The position numbers and the translations under genes were made by a program. Shown here piece by piece: positions 13,056-13,085 of a DNA stretch of 13,085 nucleotides; position 1 is the stretch's first letter, and each line of letters begins with the position of its first letter. The notes below the pieces were generated by a model. The model saw only the letters and a program-made list of their open reading frames with translations, searched no databases and was not told the origin of the DNA. The DNA comes from Prevotella sp. UBA3837 (lineage in GTDB: Bacteria > Bacteroidota > Bacteroidia > Bacteroidales > Bacteroidaceae), in contig DGHX01000001.1 in NCBI GenBank assembly GCA_002392835.1, positions 1-13,085 of the forward strand, written 5' to 3'.

Positions 13056-13085
13056 AAAAAAACTCAACTTTCGCAAGTTGGGGAG
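13056..13085 (-). terminator. Terminator hairpin reading leftward, perhaps bidirectional
   Basis: An A-run (13056-13062) is followed by CTCAACTT (13063-13070), loop TCGC and AAGTTGGG (13075-13082), an 8-bp stem with one G-U pair. Read on the minus strand this is a stem followed by seven Ts, a standard intrinsic terminator for a convergent gene beyond the window edge. On the plus strand it lies 12 bases after the dockerin stop and would also end the operon if Ts follow, but the window stops there. Confidence 0.55.

Noticed and set aside
12795..13076. Minus-strand frame opening with a hydrophobic, signal-like stretch
   Set aside because: It is antisense to the dockerin module. The Ala/Thr/Met-rich look comes from complementing GCC/GTC codons, and its start overlaps the terminator stem.
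1..13085. CRISPR array, tRNA, rRNA, transposase, phage or toxin-antitoxin genes
   Set aside because: I looked for all of these and saw none. The tandem repeats present lack CRISPR-like repeat/spacer structure.

Overview
The window looks like chromosomal DNA of a Bacteroidota member, most likely Prevotella or a close relative. Three things point there. Both promoters fit the Bacteroidota pattern (TTTG, about 19-20 bp, then TAnnTTTG). The regulator is a TPR / membrane segment / AraC-type HTH protein of the Bacteroidales kind. The giant secreted protein ends in a 'YDLQGRRV...KKGVYI.NG' tail typical of Prevotella proteins thought to leave by the type IX secretion system (T9SS). Species-level assignment is not possible by eye.

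Layout. Bases 1-458 hold no convincing gene but are full of structure: repeated TTTGGTTGCACC boxes, a 17-bp palindrome, a 21-bp tandem repeat, a C-rich block able to form a G-quadruplex on the minus strand, and an alternating CG/TG tract. A canonical promoter (459-489) then drives a lipoprotein-type TPR/HTH membrane regulator (557-2458). Its linker is encoded by an in-frame GC-rich repeat and hairpin. Two bases after its stop codon lies a perfect 39-bp palindrome. Next comes a four-unit array of degenerate 15-bp boxes spaced 21, 21 and 22 bp, ending just upstream of a second promoter (2590-2621).

That promoter appears to start a three-gene operon: a 65-residue single-pass membrane protein (2649-2846), a 3184-residue secreted multidomain protein with three LamG-like domains (2861-12415), and a 201-residue secreted protein ending in a type I dockerin-like domain (12445-13050). 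The window closes with a hairpin preceded by an A-run, which reads as a terminator for leftward transcription and may be bidirectional.

Working model (inference): the regulator senses an envelope signal and its cytoplasmic HTH binds the phased box array to switch on the operon. The giant protein would be exported to the cell surface as an adhesin, glycan-binding or structural protein. It shares a roughly 90-110-residue C-terminal domain with the dockerin protein, so the two products probably act together. The small membrane protein resembles the regulator's own membrane/juxtamembrane segment and could modulate it. No enzyme active site, CRISPR array, tRNA, rRNA or transposase was recognised.
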